This document shows, piece after piece, positions 1 through 8,366 of a stretch of DNA of 38,051 bases. The stretch's first letter is position 1. Every line of letters starts with the position of its first letter. This DNA is from Phycisphaerales bacterium (lineage in GTDB: Bacteria; Planctomycetota; Phycisphaerae; Phycisphaerales; SM1A02): assembly GCA_020345805.1 (NCBI GenBank), contig CP070772.1:3660462-3698512 (forward strand). The letters are read 5' to 3'. The translations under genes were made by a program, and so were the position numbers. Below the pieces are notes generated by a model. The model was given only the letters and a program-made list of their open reading frames with translations, was not told the DNA's origin and did not search any database.

Positions 1-632
1 CTGGCGATAAGCTTCTGCTCCTCCACCCACGTACCGCCCACATTGCGGAAGATATACGCAGCGCCGGAGTTGCAGCCCGGGCCGCATCCCTCATCGTCGC
101 CGGGCGCTCCGGCAACCGCCACGTCGCCGTCAATGGCCACGGCGAAGCCGACCTCGTCAATGAACGTTGCGGATTCCGGCTGGATCTTCTGTTCGTTGGT
201 CCAGACCCCGCCGATGCGGGTGTAGAAGTACACGGCTCCCGTATAGGCATTTGCGCCGACGGCGCCGACGATCAATGCATCTCCGTCAACCGCGACATCA
301 TGACCGAACCTCTTCTCGCTCTCGGGATCCGACGGCAGCAGTTTCTGCTCTTCGGTCCAGACACCGTCGATTGACTTCAGTACGTACGCCGATCCGAACG
401 CGAATCCACCTAGGGGTCCGCCCGTATCCTCATCGTTCCAAGCCCCGACTATCGCCACATCACCGCGCACCGAAAGGTGCTCGCCGAAGCCGTCGAGTTC
501 ATCGGCATCGGATGCGATGATCTTGTCGATCTCGCAGCCGAGCAGCTCGACCCCGTGCGCAGCGGCGGAGCACGACATTATGATCAGCCCGATAAGCCCA
601 AACTCGCGTCTTACTCGTCCGGTTTCCATCAT
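1..632 (-). CDS. FG-GAP repeat exported protein, C-terminus cut by the window edge
   Basis: An open frame runs leftward from ATG at 632 (a second in-frame ATG is at 629) to the edge with no stop, giving about 210 residues. After a short N-terminal stretch with a hydrophobic segment (GLIGLIIMSCSAAAHG, a likely signal peptide), the protein has repeated blocks of the form ASDADELDGFGEHLSV..GDVAIVGA, then RFGHDVAVDGDALIVGA, then VGFAVAIDGDVAVAGAPGDD. Each block is followed by an aromatic strand such as GAVYFYTRIGGVWTNEQK. This is the FG-GAP / integrin-alpha beta-propeller pattern of planctomycete surface or exported proteins. At least three blades are visible and the rest lies outside the window. 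Such propellers usually bind partners or ligands and have no enzymatic residues. No clear Shine-Dalgarno site precedes the ATG. The family is fairly sure; the partner is unknown. Confidence 0.8.
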   Translation of the reverse strand, partial: MMETGRVRREFGLIGLIIMSCSAAAHGVELLGCEIDKIIASDADELDGFGEHLSVRGDVAIVGAWNDEDTGGPLGGFAFGSAYVLKSIDGVWTEEQKLLPSDPESEKRFGHDVAVDGDALIVGAVGANAYTGAVYFYTRIGGVWTNEQKIQPESATFIDEVGFAVAIDGDVAVAGAPGDDEGCGPGCNSGAAYIFRNVGGTWVEEQKLIA

Positions 633-868
633 GTGCTTGTCTCGTCTCAGCCAAACCAGTCGCTGCCACCTCGAGCGATGCGGCCGAACGCCGTCAACCG
701 TGGCCACCGTATCGGGCACAAAGCACGCATCGCGGTGACCCACCACGATCAATCGAGATGATTCATCTCGTCGCATCAGGCAAATAATGCTGTTTCCCGC
801 CGAAGAAGTGTGCGAGACCCAGGGGCCAACCGGCCTGACGGTAGTGAAAACAGGGTCGTGCAAAACGA

Positions 869-897
869 CGCAACCCCTGCAATGGCAAGGGGTTGCG
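869..897 (-). terminator. Rho-independent terminator of tRNA-Val
   Basis: A perfect 9-bp stem (CGCAACCCC / GGGGTTGCG) with an 11-nt loop lies 5 nt beyond the 3' end of tRNA-Val on the minus strand. The minus-strand tail TCGTTTTGCA follows directly and holds a short T run. The same 10-nt tail follows the terminator at 2681-2708. Confidence 0.7.
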
Positions 898-902
898 GTC
901 AG

Positions 903-976
903 TGGGCCATACTGGACTTGAACCAGTGACCTCCTGCGTGTCGAGCAGGCGCTCTAGCCAACTGAGCTAATGGCCC
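903..976 (-). tRNA. tRNA-Val (anticodon GAC)
   Basis: The 74-nt minus-strand sequence folds as a complete cloverleaf. The acceptor arm GGGCCAT pairs with ATGGCCC and the discriminator is A. The D arm reads AGCTCAGTTGGCTAGAGC. The anticodon stem CCTGC/GCAGG closes the 7-nt loop TCGACAC with anticodon GAC, which reads the Val codon GUC. The T arm contains GGTTCAAGTCC. The 3' CCA is not encoded. A strong promoter lies upstream and a hairpin terminator downstream, so it is a single-gene unit. Confidence 0.95.
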
Positions 977-987
977 AATCTGCGGGG

Positions 988-1015
988 AGTCTACATCCCC
1001 GCCGGGCCATGTCAA
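988..1015 (-). promoter_or_regulatory. sigma70-type promoter of tRNA-Val
   Basis: On the minus strand a perfect -35 TTGACA (1010-1015) is separated by 16 bp from a -10 TAGACT (988-993). The -10 ends 11 nt before the mature 5' end of tRNA-Val at 976, so transcription should begin a few bases upstream of the tRNA. Confidence 0.6.
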
Positions 1016-1087
1016 TCATTTGCCGCAGCCCATGATCCCCGGCCGCGCTTTCGTCACGCTCCCGGCTCGGCCGGTCTGCTCCCGCCG

Positions 1088-2569
<1,482 letters not shown>

Positions 2570-2575
2570 TGAGCA

Positions 2576-2604
2576 ATGATCGTGAGTCGGAGGCGGGTTG
2601 TCAA
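2576..2604 (-). promoter_or_regulatory. guaB promoter, predicted leaderless start
   Basis: The minus strand reads TTGACA (2599-2604), a 17-bp spacer, then GATCAT (2576-2581, 4 of 6 matches to TATAAT). Only 6 nt separate the -10 from the guaB ATG at 2569, so the start point should fall on or next to the ATG. This fits the lack of any ribosome-binding site. Confidence 0.55.
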
Positions 2605-2680
2605 CCGGGCCGGGGCGGCCCGGCTGCGGATGCAGTCAGGCCAGCCCTCCGTCCTGGAGCCTCGCGGGGCTGCAAAACGA

Positions 2681-2708
2681 CAACAAGCCCCTTTTTCGGG
2701 GCCTGCTG
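2681..2708 (-). terminator. Rho-independent terminator of the RRM gene
   Basis: An 11-bp stem (2681-2691 with 2698-2708, including two G-T pairs on the RNA strand) closes a GAAAAA loop. On the minus strand it is followed directly by TCGTTTTGCA. It begins 30 nt after the RRM stop codon and separates that gene from guaB. Confidence 0.75.
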
Positions 2709-2737
2709 TGCTTCTTGGAGTAAGTCAGGGTCGCCGA

Positions 2738-3013
2738 CTACCAGCGATCGCGGCCGCCGCCGGAGCGCTGAGGCTTGGGGCGAGCCTCGTTGACCTTGAT
2801 GGTGCGGCCGCCCAGATCCTGGCCGTCCAGCGCCTTCATGGCGTCACGTGCTTCCTGATCGTTTCTCATTTCAATGAAACCGAATCCCTTGGGGCGACCG
2901 GTGTCCCGATCAGTGATCAGATTCAGATCGCTGATCTCGCCGAACTGGCTGAATGCCTCACGGAGTTCGGACTCGGTCGTGTCGAATGACAGATTGCCAA
3001 CGTAGAGCTTCAT
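2738..3013 (-). CDS. RRM-domain RNA-binding protein
   Basis: A 91-residue protein made almost wholly of one RNA recognition motif. RNP2 is KLYVGNLSF at the N-terminus and RNP1 is KGFGFIEM near residues 42-49, followed by a short basic Gly-rich tail (RSGGGRDRW). Single-RRM proteins of this type (Rbp family of cyanobacteria, also common in planctomycetes) bind single-stranded RNA and are often linked to cold or stress adaptation. The start at 3013 is chosen because AGGAAAC lies about 7 nt upstream; a longer frame to 3043 has no such site. It has its own terminator and is divergent from the pilT-like gene. The target RNAs are unknown. Confidence 0.92.
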   Translation of the reverse strand: MKLYVGNLSFDTTESELREAFSQFGEISDLNLITDRDTGRPKGFGFIEMRNDQEARDAMKALDGQDLGGRTIKVNEARPKPQRSGGGRDRW

Positions 3014-3425
3014 CACAGTGTTTCCTGTGTCCCGAGTGTTCAATGCCTAACGGAATCCTCGGGTGTGATCTACGTTTGGCAGCCGCCGGGCCATCCTCGG
3101 GATGGCATTGCCGGACGGCGAAGAATGAAGGCAAGGGTATGTGGCTGAGTTGCTGCAGGCAAACGCCGCCCAGCGGATTCTCCGCCCTCCGGCGGAGCGG
3201 GCAGGCAAGCAGAAGCCGCTAAGTGACCGCCTATGCATGACTTGGGGGATGTGGGCGGGTTCGAAATAACGGCCAGATTGGGGTGGGTCCCCGGCGGAGG
3301 CATCGCTTCGGCCGGGGCCGGCCGTATCGCGGGAAACAGGCGGAACAACGCGGTGATCCCGATCGAATCTGACTGGGAAACCGGTCCTAAGATCAAACAG
3401 TGACAAGGAGTCCAGGAGTGAAACA
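3014..3425. other. intergenic region between divergent RRM and pilT-like genes
   Basis: No coding frame with convincing protein character is seen. The region must hold the promoters of both divergent genes. A perfect 7-bp hairpin (CTCCGCC / GGCGGAG with a CTCC loop) lies at 3180-3197. Near the RRM gene, CCCGAG and CTCGGG could pair in its leader on the minus strand. No promoter pair close to consensus is recognisable. Confidence 0.5.
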
Positions 3426-4577
3426 GTGACGACCGACCAGATGGCCACGGAGCAGTTCGCCAGCCCTGTCCACCATGACGCCGGCACGGAGGCAGGCGAG
3501 GGCAAGAGGCTCTTTGAGAAATACCTGGCTACGTGCATCAGATACGAAGCCTCCGACCTTCACCTCAAGGCTGACCTGCCCCCGCGGGTCCGTGTCCGCA
3601 CCAGGCTCAAGAGTCTTCAGACGGACCTCATAACGCCGGAACTGATGTTCCAGGTCGCCAAGGACGTCCTCGACGACAATCAATACGAGATCTTCAAGCG
3701 TCACGGCCAGGTGGATTTCGCCTACGACTACGACGAGGATTCCCGGTTCCGCGTGAACCTGTTCATGGCCCGGGGCAAGCCGTCGCTGGCCGCTCGTCTC
3801 ATCACCTCCAACGTCAAGACGTTCGAGCAGCTCCACATCCCCGAGATCCTGGGCCAGGTGGCCATGAGCGCTCAGGGTCTGGTTCTCTTCGCCGGCGTCA
3901 CCGGCTCCGGGAAGTCGACCTCCATTGCCTCCATGCTCCAGTACATCAACGAGCGCAAGCGCGTTCACATCGTGACCATCGAGGACCCAATCGAATACAT
4001 CTTCAAGGACGACAAGGCCACGATCAACCAGCGCGAGGTGGGCATCGATTGCCTGGACTTCAACGAGGCCCTGCGCTCGCTGGTGCGCGAGGACCCCGAC
4101 GTGGTGCTGGTGGGCGAGATGCGTGACTACGAGACGTTCGAGGCTGCGATCCGCGCCGCCGAGACCGGGCACCTCGTATTCGGCACCATCCATGCCTCCT
4201 CTGCCTGGCAGACCTTTGGACGCATCTACGACCTGTTCCCCGAGGCCGAGCGGGAGCAGATCCGCAAGCTTCTGGGCTACAACCTCCAGGCGATCGTCTA
4301 TCAGAAGCTCCTGCCCACGCTGCGCGAGGACATCCCCCGCATCCCCGCCATGGAAATCCTGCTCAACAACACGGTGGTGCAGAAATTCATCCTGGAGGCC
4401 CGCGAGGGCGAGTTGCTGGAGCTTATGAAGCAGTCCCAGAGCCAGGAGCAGGGCATGATCGACTTCACCAGCTCCCTTGTGCAGTTGGTGGAGAACGAAT
4501 ACATTCATCATCGCGTGGCGATGGAGGCCACGCCCAAACCCGAAGAGTTGAAGATGCGTCTGAAGGGCATTTCCTGA
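3426..4577 (+). CDS. PilT/PilU-type twitching-motility hexameric ATPase
   Basis: A 383-residue secretion-superfamily ATPase of the PilT type. PilT hexamers drive retraction of type IV pili from the cytoplasmic face of the inner membrane. The N-terminal PAS-like domain (about 30-140) precedes the RecA-like domain. All catalytic boxes are intact: Walker A GVTGSGKS (157-164), Asp box TIEDPIEY (184-191), Walker B DPDVVLVGEMRD with Glu231, and His box TGHLVFGTIH (247-256). The C-terminus ends PEELKMRLKGIS, as in PilT/PilU proteins. The start is GTG at 3426 with AGGAG 7 nt upstream; ATG at 3441 is less likely. It is 24 nt upstream of a degenerate GspE-like gene on the same strand, so they are likely co-transcribed. 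No pilin or PilC gene is in the window, so the machine it drives is not shown. Confidence 0.93.
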   Translation: MTTDQMATEQFASPVHHDAGTEAGEGKRLFEKYLATCIRYEASDLHLKADLPPRVRVRTRLKSLQTDLITPELMFQVAKDVLDDNQYEIFKRHGQVDFAYDYDEDSRFRVNLFMARGKPSLAARLITSNVKTFEQLHIPEILGQVAMSAQGLVLFAGVTGSGKSTSIASMLQYINERKRVHIVTIEDPIEYIFKDDKATINQREVGIDCLDFNEALRSLVREDPDVVLVGEMRDYETFEAAIRAAETGHLVFGTIHASSAWQTFGRIYDLFPEAEREQIRKLLGYNLQAIVYQKLLPTLREDIPRIPAMEILLNNTVVQKFILEAREGELLELMKQSQSQEQGMIDFTSSLVQLVENEYIHHRVAMEATPKPEELKMRLKGIS

Positions 4578-4601
4578 CGCAAAGCTCTGTGAGGCCACTC
4601 G

Positions 4602-6284
4602 ATGCCTACTGATCTCCTGACGGCCCTGGCGGTCCAAGCGTTTCTGGTCAGTCCCTGGAAGCCGGTGGTCATGCTCCTTCCGTTCATACCCTGGGCCTGG
4701 CTGATCTCCTCCAAGCTGGACAAGGACGCCCGCAAGTTCCGCCTCAATCCTCAGGTGTGGAACAGCCTTCACCTGACCGCCGGGGTGTTTGCCCTGATTG
4801 CCATGCTGTTCATCCCCCTGTTCTGGGCGAGTTGGCCGGTTGGAGTGCTCATCCTGCTCGCACCCATCCTGATCTACTGGCGGGTGCGTAACGGGACCGT
4901 TCCCGAGGCCCAGCGGTTCTATCTGACCGGCGAGACCCTGACCGCCCGCATGACCGCCCGACGCCAGTCCAAGGCCGCCAAGGACGCCGTTATCCGGTTC
5001 ATCGATGCCGAGGGCAGCATGCACGATCTGCCGCTGAAGGACGATCCGGAGTACGCCCTGCACATGCTGGCCGAGGACTTCATCGGGCCGGCCATCGAAG
5101 CCCGGGCCTACCGAATGGAGCTCGCCGTCGGGCCCAACGGCGTGAGCCTCTCTCAGATGGTCGACGGCATGCGATTCAAACGCGAGCCGGTCACCCAGGA
5201 GGACGCGCTTCAACTCATCGACTACGTCAAGGAATATGCCGGGCTTGACGTGGGGGATCGGCGGCGGCAACAGACGGGCGAGTTCAAGATCGAGGGCCCG
5301 GCCGGCAAATCCAAGCTGACCATCACCACCGCCGGATCATCAAGCGGCCAGATACTTCGTATCGACGTAAACCGCGAGGAGCGCCTCAGCCTTCCCTTTG
5401 ACGGGCTGGGACTGCTTCCGTCCCAGATCGAGGAACTGAAGATCCTGTGCGAACTGCAGGAGCGGCACGGATTGGTGCTCCTCAGTTCCCCGCCCGGCCA
5501 CGGGCTCAGCACCTCCATGTACGCCTTCATAGGCCGGCACGATCCCTATACCTCCAACATCAAGACTCTGGAGCGGGAAATCCAGCTCTGGATAGACGGC
5601 GTAGACCACATCTTGTGGGATCCGGCCAACCCCGATCTGGACTACGCCACGCATCTGCAATCGATTCTCCGCCGCGATCCTGACATCGTGATGGTCGATT
5701 TGGTCAAGGATGCCGACACCGCCCAGGCGATCGTCGAGCCGGGTATGGTCGGACCGTTGCTGTACGTGCCCCAACGGGCCGAGAGCGTGACCGAGCAGAT
5801 CCGCGTCTGGGTCAAGCTCGTGGGGAATGTGGCCCACGCGACCAAGGCGCTGCGAGCGGTGGTCAATCAGCGCCTGCTTCGCACCCTCTGCGCAAACTGC
5901 AAGCAGGGTTATCAGCCCACCGATGCCCAGCTCAAGCAGCTCAACATCCCGGCCAGCAAGGTCAGTCAGCTTTACCGAGCCCACGGCAAGATCCAGGTGA
6001 AGAACAAAATCGAGACCTGCCCCGTGTGCCGAGGAACCGGCTATCTCGGTCAGGCGGGCGTCTTTGAGGTCATGACCGTGGATGAGGAAGCACGGAAGCA
6101 TCTGGCCGGCGGCGACCTGAAGGCCGCCCTCGGCCACGCCCGCCGCAACAAGATGATCTACCTCCAGGAAGCGGCGCTCAGCAAGGTGATCAGCGGAGAT
6201 ACCACCATTGAAGAGGTGATACGCGTCACCACTCCCAGCCGCGCCGGCGGCGCAACCTCGCCTGCGGCCGCACGGGGAACCTGA
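4602..6284 (+). CDS. membrane-anchored GspE/PilB-like pseudo-ATPase
   Basis: A 560-residue protein with two or three hydrophobic segments at the N-terminus (about 20-36, 55-75, 78-94), which usual GspE/PilB proteins lack. A GspE-like N2 and RecA-like region follows (about 130-430). The fold is recognisable but the key residues are lost. The Walker A region reads SPPGHGLST (Leu302 where Lys is required). The Asp box reads LEREIQ. Walker B reads DPDIVMVDLVKD (Leu367 in place of the catalytic Glu). Neither His of the His box remains (GPLLYVPQ). The tetracysteine zinc site of GspE/PilB is kept (C430, C433, C473, C476 in CANC and CPVC), followed by RGTGYLGQAGVFEVM. I infer a protein that cannot hydrolyse ATP and may serve as a membrane dock or regulator of the adjacent PilT-like hexamer. 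Confidence 0.85.
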   Translation: MPTDLLTALAVQAFLVSPWKPVVMLLPFIPWAWLISSKLDKDARKFRLNPQVWNSLHLTAGVFALIAMLFIPLFWASWPVGVLILLAPILIYWRVRNGTVPEAQRFYLTGETLTARMTARRQSKAAKDAVIRFIDAEGSMHDLPLKDDPEYALHMLAEDFIGPAIEARAYRMELAVGPNGVSLSQMVDGMRFKREPVTQEDALQLIDYVKEYAGLDVGDRRRQQTGEFKIEGPAGKSKLTITTAGSSSGQILRIDVNREERLSLPFDGLGLLPSQIEELKILCELQERHGLVLLSSPPGHGLSTSMYAFIGRHDPYTSNIKTLEREIQLWIDGVDHILWDPANPDLDYATHLQSILRRDPDIVMVDLVKDADTAQAIVEPGMVGPLLYVPQRAESVTEQIRVWVKLVGNVAHATKALRAVVNQRLLRTLCANCKQGYQPTDAQLKQLNIPASKVSQLYRAHGKIQVKNKIETCPVCRGTGYLGQAGVFEVMTVDEEARKHLAGGDLKAALGHARRNKMIYLQEAALSKVISGDTTIEEVIRVTTPSRAGGATSPAAARGT

Positions 6285-6374
6285 CGGGTCGGGCCGCGTC
6301 CAACACATCGATCGACTTCTGCCCCGCCGATCGCCCGCCGCCCTTTAATCGGAAGCTCGTGGAATCCCAGCACC

Positions 6375-7970
6375 ATGTACTACGTCTTCAACATCATGAT
6401 CATTGGACTGGTTGCGTTCATCGCCTACTGGTGGGCCAATCAGGGCCTGTTCAGCGCAATCCTGCACTGCCTTTGCGTGATCGTCGCCGGTGCCATCGCC
6501 CTGGCCGTCTGGGAGCCGCTGGCCTTCGCCGCATTTGTGAAAGGATCGTCCGGCTTCAGCAACTACGGCTGGGGGATAACGCTGGTCGTCAGCTTCGCGT
6601 TGATCCTGTTCATTCTCCGCGTGGCCATGGACAGGCTTGCCCCGGCCAACGTGGCGCTTCCGAACTGGGCCAACCTCACCTTCGGCTTGCCCGTCGGGGC
6701 GGTCGCCGGAGTGCTCACCCTGGGCATCTTCGTGATCGGAGCCGGCTTCATTCAGTCCAGCGACTCGCTGCTGGGCTTCCGCGGCTACGGACGCGGCCAG
6801 AGGACGGGCAACATCGAGCCGCTCAACCAGCTCTGGCTGCCCGTGCACCAGATCACCGACGAGTTCTACAGCTGGCTCAGTGTCACCTCCCTGAGCACGT
6901 CGCGCCCTATGCGACACTACTACCCCGAGCTCCACAAGCAGATGACGCTGGTCCGCGACAGCGCCAAAGACGGCAGGGCCGCCCTGGCCCTGGCCCCCGA
7001 TGCCGTGAACATCAGGGCTGCTTTCTACTGCCCGGAGCTGAACCGCTGCGCCGTGGCCGTCGGCTTCAACGAAAAGGCCCAGGACTACGGCAGCCAGCTG
7101 ACGCTTTCCCGATCACAGATCCGCCTGATCGGTGCGGCCCGCCGCACCGCCAAGGCTTCGGTCACCTACCCCGATCGCTGGCGGCAGGACACCGTCAGCG
7201 GCATCGGCTACCACACCTTTGAGAACGACAAGGCCGCCTATATCACCAGCGTCGCCGGCCGTGAATCCACTGACATCATGATCCAGTTCCCCGCCCCGGC
7301 CGGCCAGCGCGCCGCCTTCATACAGATTCGCGGCACGCGTTTTGCCATCAACCCGCGAGAGGTCAGCGAGGCCGAGTACGTGGAGGCCACGGGCAGGCTC
7401 GAGAACTTCGACAGTCTCATGGGCGCCGGCGCCGATTACGCCCCTCAAGACATCCAGAACTTCCTGGAGATCACCACCAAGATCCATAACCTCAACGTCG
7501 GGACCAACAGCCCCCTTGGGACCATGCAGGTCACCTCCGAACGGTTCTTGAGAGAAGGCGAAGCCCACTTCAGCCGCGGCGGCGAACGACCCCCGCGCAC
7601 CCTGGCCATCGAGGGCATCTACCAGCCGCAGGGAACCAAGGTCGTCTTGCTGGATATCAGCCAGGAAAGCCCGGCCAGCATCTTCGGAGCGGTCGCTCAA
7701 CTCGTTCAGGATGATGCCCGGCTCGCCCTGGTGGACAGCAACGGCCGCAAATACTCGCCCATCGGGTTCATCCATTACACCGCTGACAGCAGGATCCACG
7801 TCAAGTTGTCTCCGGGCAGCTACCTCCGGACCATCGACGAAATCCCTTCCATTCCGCGGGCCGGCGGGCAGACGCTCAAGCTGGTCTTCCGCGTCACTGA
7901 AGGCATGACTATCGTCAGCTTTACCTGGGGCGAGCAGATCGTCGGCCACTGCAACTTGCCGGTCCGCTGA
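6375..7970 (+). CDS. CvpA-like four-helix membrane protein with a large unassigned C-terminal domain
   Basis: A 531-residue protein. The N-terminus has four hydrophobic helices (about 3-21, 25-46, 66-84, 104-125) in an arrangement resembling the CvpA family (colicin V production), with the start MYYVFNIMIIGLVAFIAYWW. Residues 130-531 form a soluble part rich in beta-type sequence; I do not recognise its family. It contains no catalytic motif I can name. It lies 90 bp after the pseudo-GspE gene on the same strand, so it is probably the third gene of the cassette. There is no strong Shine-Dalgarno site. The CvpA assignment rests on topology and character only. Which side of the membrane the soluble part faces cannot be decided from sequence. 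Confidence 0.75.
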   Translation: MYYVFNIMIIGLVAFIAYWWANQGLFSAILHCLCVIVAGAIALAVWEPLAFAAFVKGSSGFSNYGWGITLVVSFALILFILRVAMDRLAPANVALPNWANLTFGLPVGAVAGVLTLGIFVIGAGFIQSSDSLLGFRGYGRGQRTGNIEPLNQLWLPVHQITDEFYSWLSVTSLSTSRPMRHYYPELHKQMTLVRDSAKDGRAALALAPDAVNIRAAFYCPELNRCAVAVGFNEKAQDYGSQLTLSRSQIRLIGAARRTAKASVTYPDRWRQDTVSGIGYHTFENDKAAYITSVAGRESTDIMIQFPAPAGQRAAFIQIRGTRFAINPREVSEAEYVEATGRLENFDSLMGAGADYAPQDIQNFLEITTKIHNLNVGTNSPLGTMQVTSERFLREGEAHFSRGGERPPRTLAIEGIYQPQGTKVVLLDISQESPASIFGAVAQLVQDDARLALVDSNGRKYSPIGFIHYTADSRIHVKLSPGSYLRTIDEIPSIPRAGGQTLKLVFRVTEGMTIVSFTWGEQIVGHCNLPVR

Positions 7971-8366
7971 GCACCGCCGCGACGGTGGAGCCTGCATCGG
8001 TCGACTTTCAAAACCCAGGCACGCGCCGTCCGACGATCTCCCGGCGAGCGGCGAGGATCGTCCGTCATCCGCTGGCGAAGGCGGATCGTCGCGTTTATCG
8101 GACCGATGTGGTATTTCCGCGGTGGTCCGTGCGCGCGGACAATCACCATCCCCTTGCACCCGGGATGGACGGTCCGCAATCCGAAGGGGCGAGCCGTGGG
8201 ACCTGCACTGTAAATGTGGAGCGAGAATTCCATAAGCCTTTGCATGACAAGCGATAAGGCGTTTTGAAGATAGGCGTCCCGGCCGGTAAGGAGCGTTGCC
8301 CGTGATGCCGATATGTAGTGCAGTCGACCGGCCCGCCTGGCACCACTTTCGTTAGGGGCGGACACA
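7971..8366. other. non-coding region with a two-part hairpin upstream of the HDOD-GGDEF-PilZ gene
   Basis: No gene is seen. A composite stem lies at 8135-8177: GCGGAC pairs with GTCCGC (6 bp), and inside it CCATCCC pairs with GGGATGG (7 bp) around a 9-nt loop. The CGGAC at 8136-8140 could instead pair with GTCCG at 8125-8129, so two folds compete. No T tract follows, so it is not a standard terminator. It does not match the cyclic-di-GMP riboswitch pattern. A weak 5-bp hairpin (CACCG/CGGTG) lies just after the stop at 7970. Confidence 0.4.

Noticed and set aside
1062..1074. CCGGC/GCCGG hairpin after guaB as terminator
   Set aside because: Only 5 bp and no T run; too common in DNA of this composition to call.
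8135..8177. Cyclic-di-GMP riboswitch before a cyclic-di-GMP gene
   Set aside because: The fold and conserved loop bases of the known GEMM classes are not present; only a generic structured element is reported.
8336..8352. sigma54-like TGGCAC before the HDOD-GGDEF-PilZ gene
   Set aside because: The required GC at -12 with fixed spacing is missing (TCGT stands in its place).
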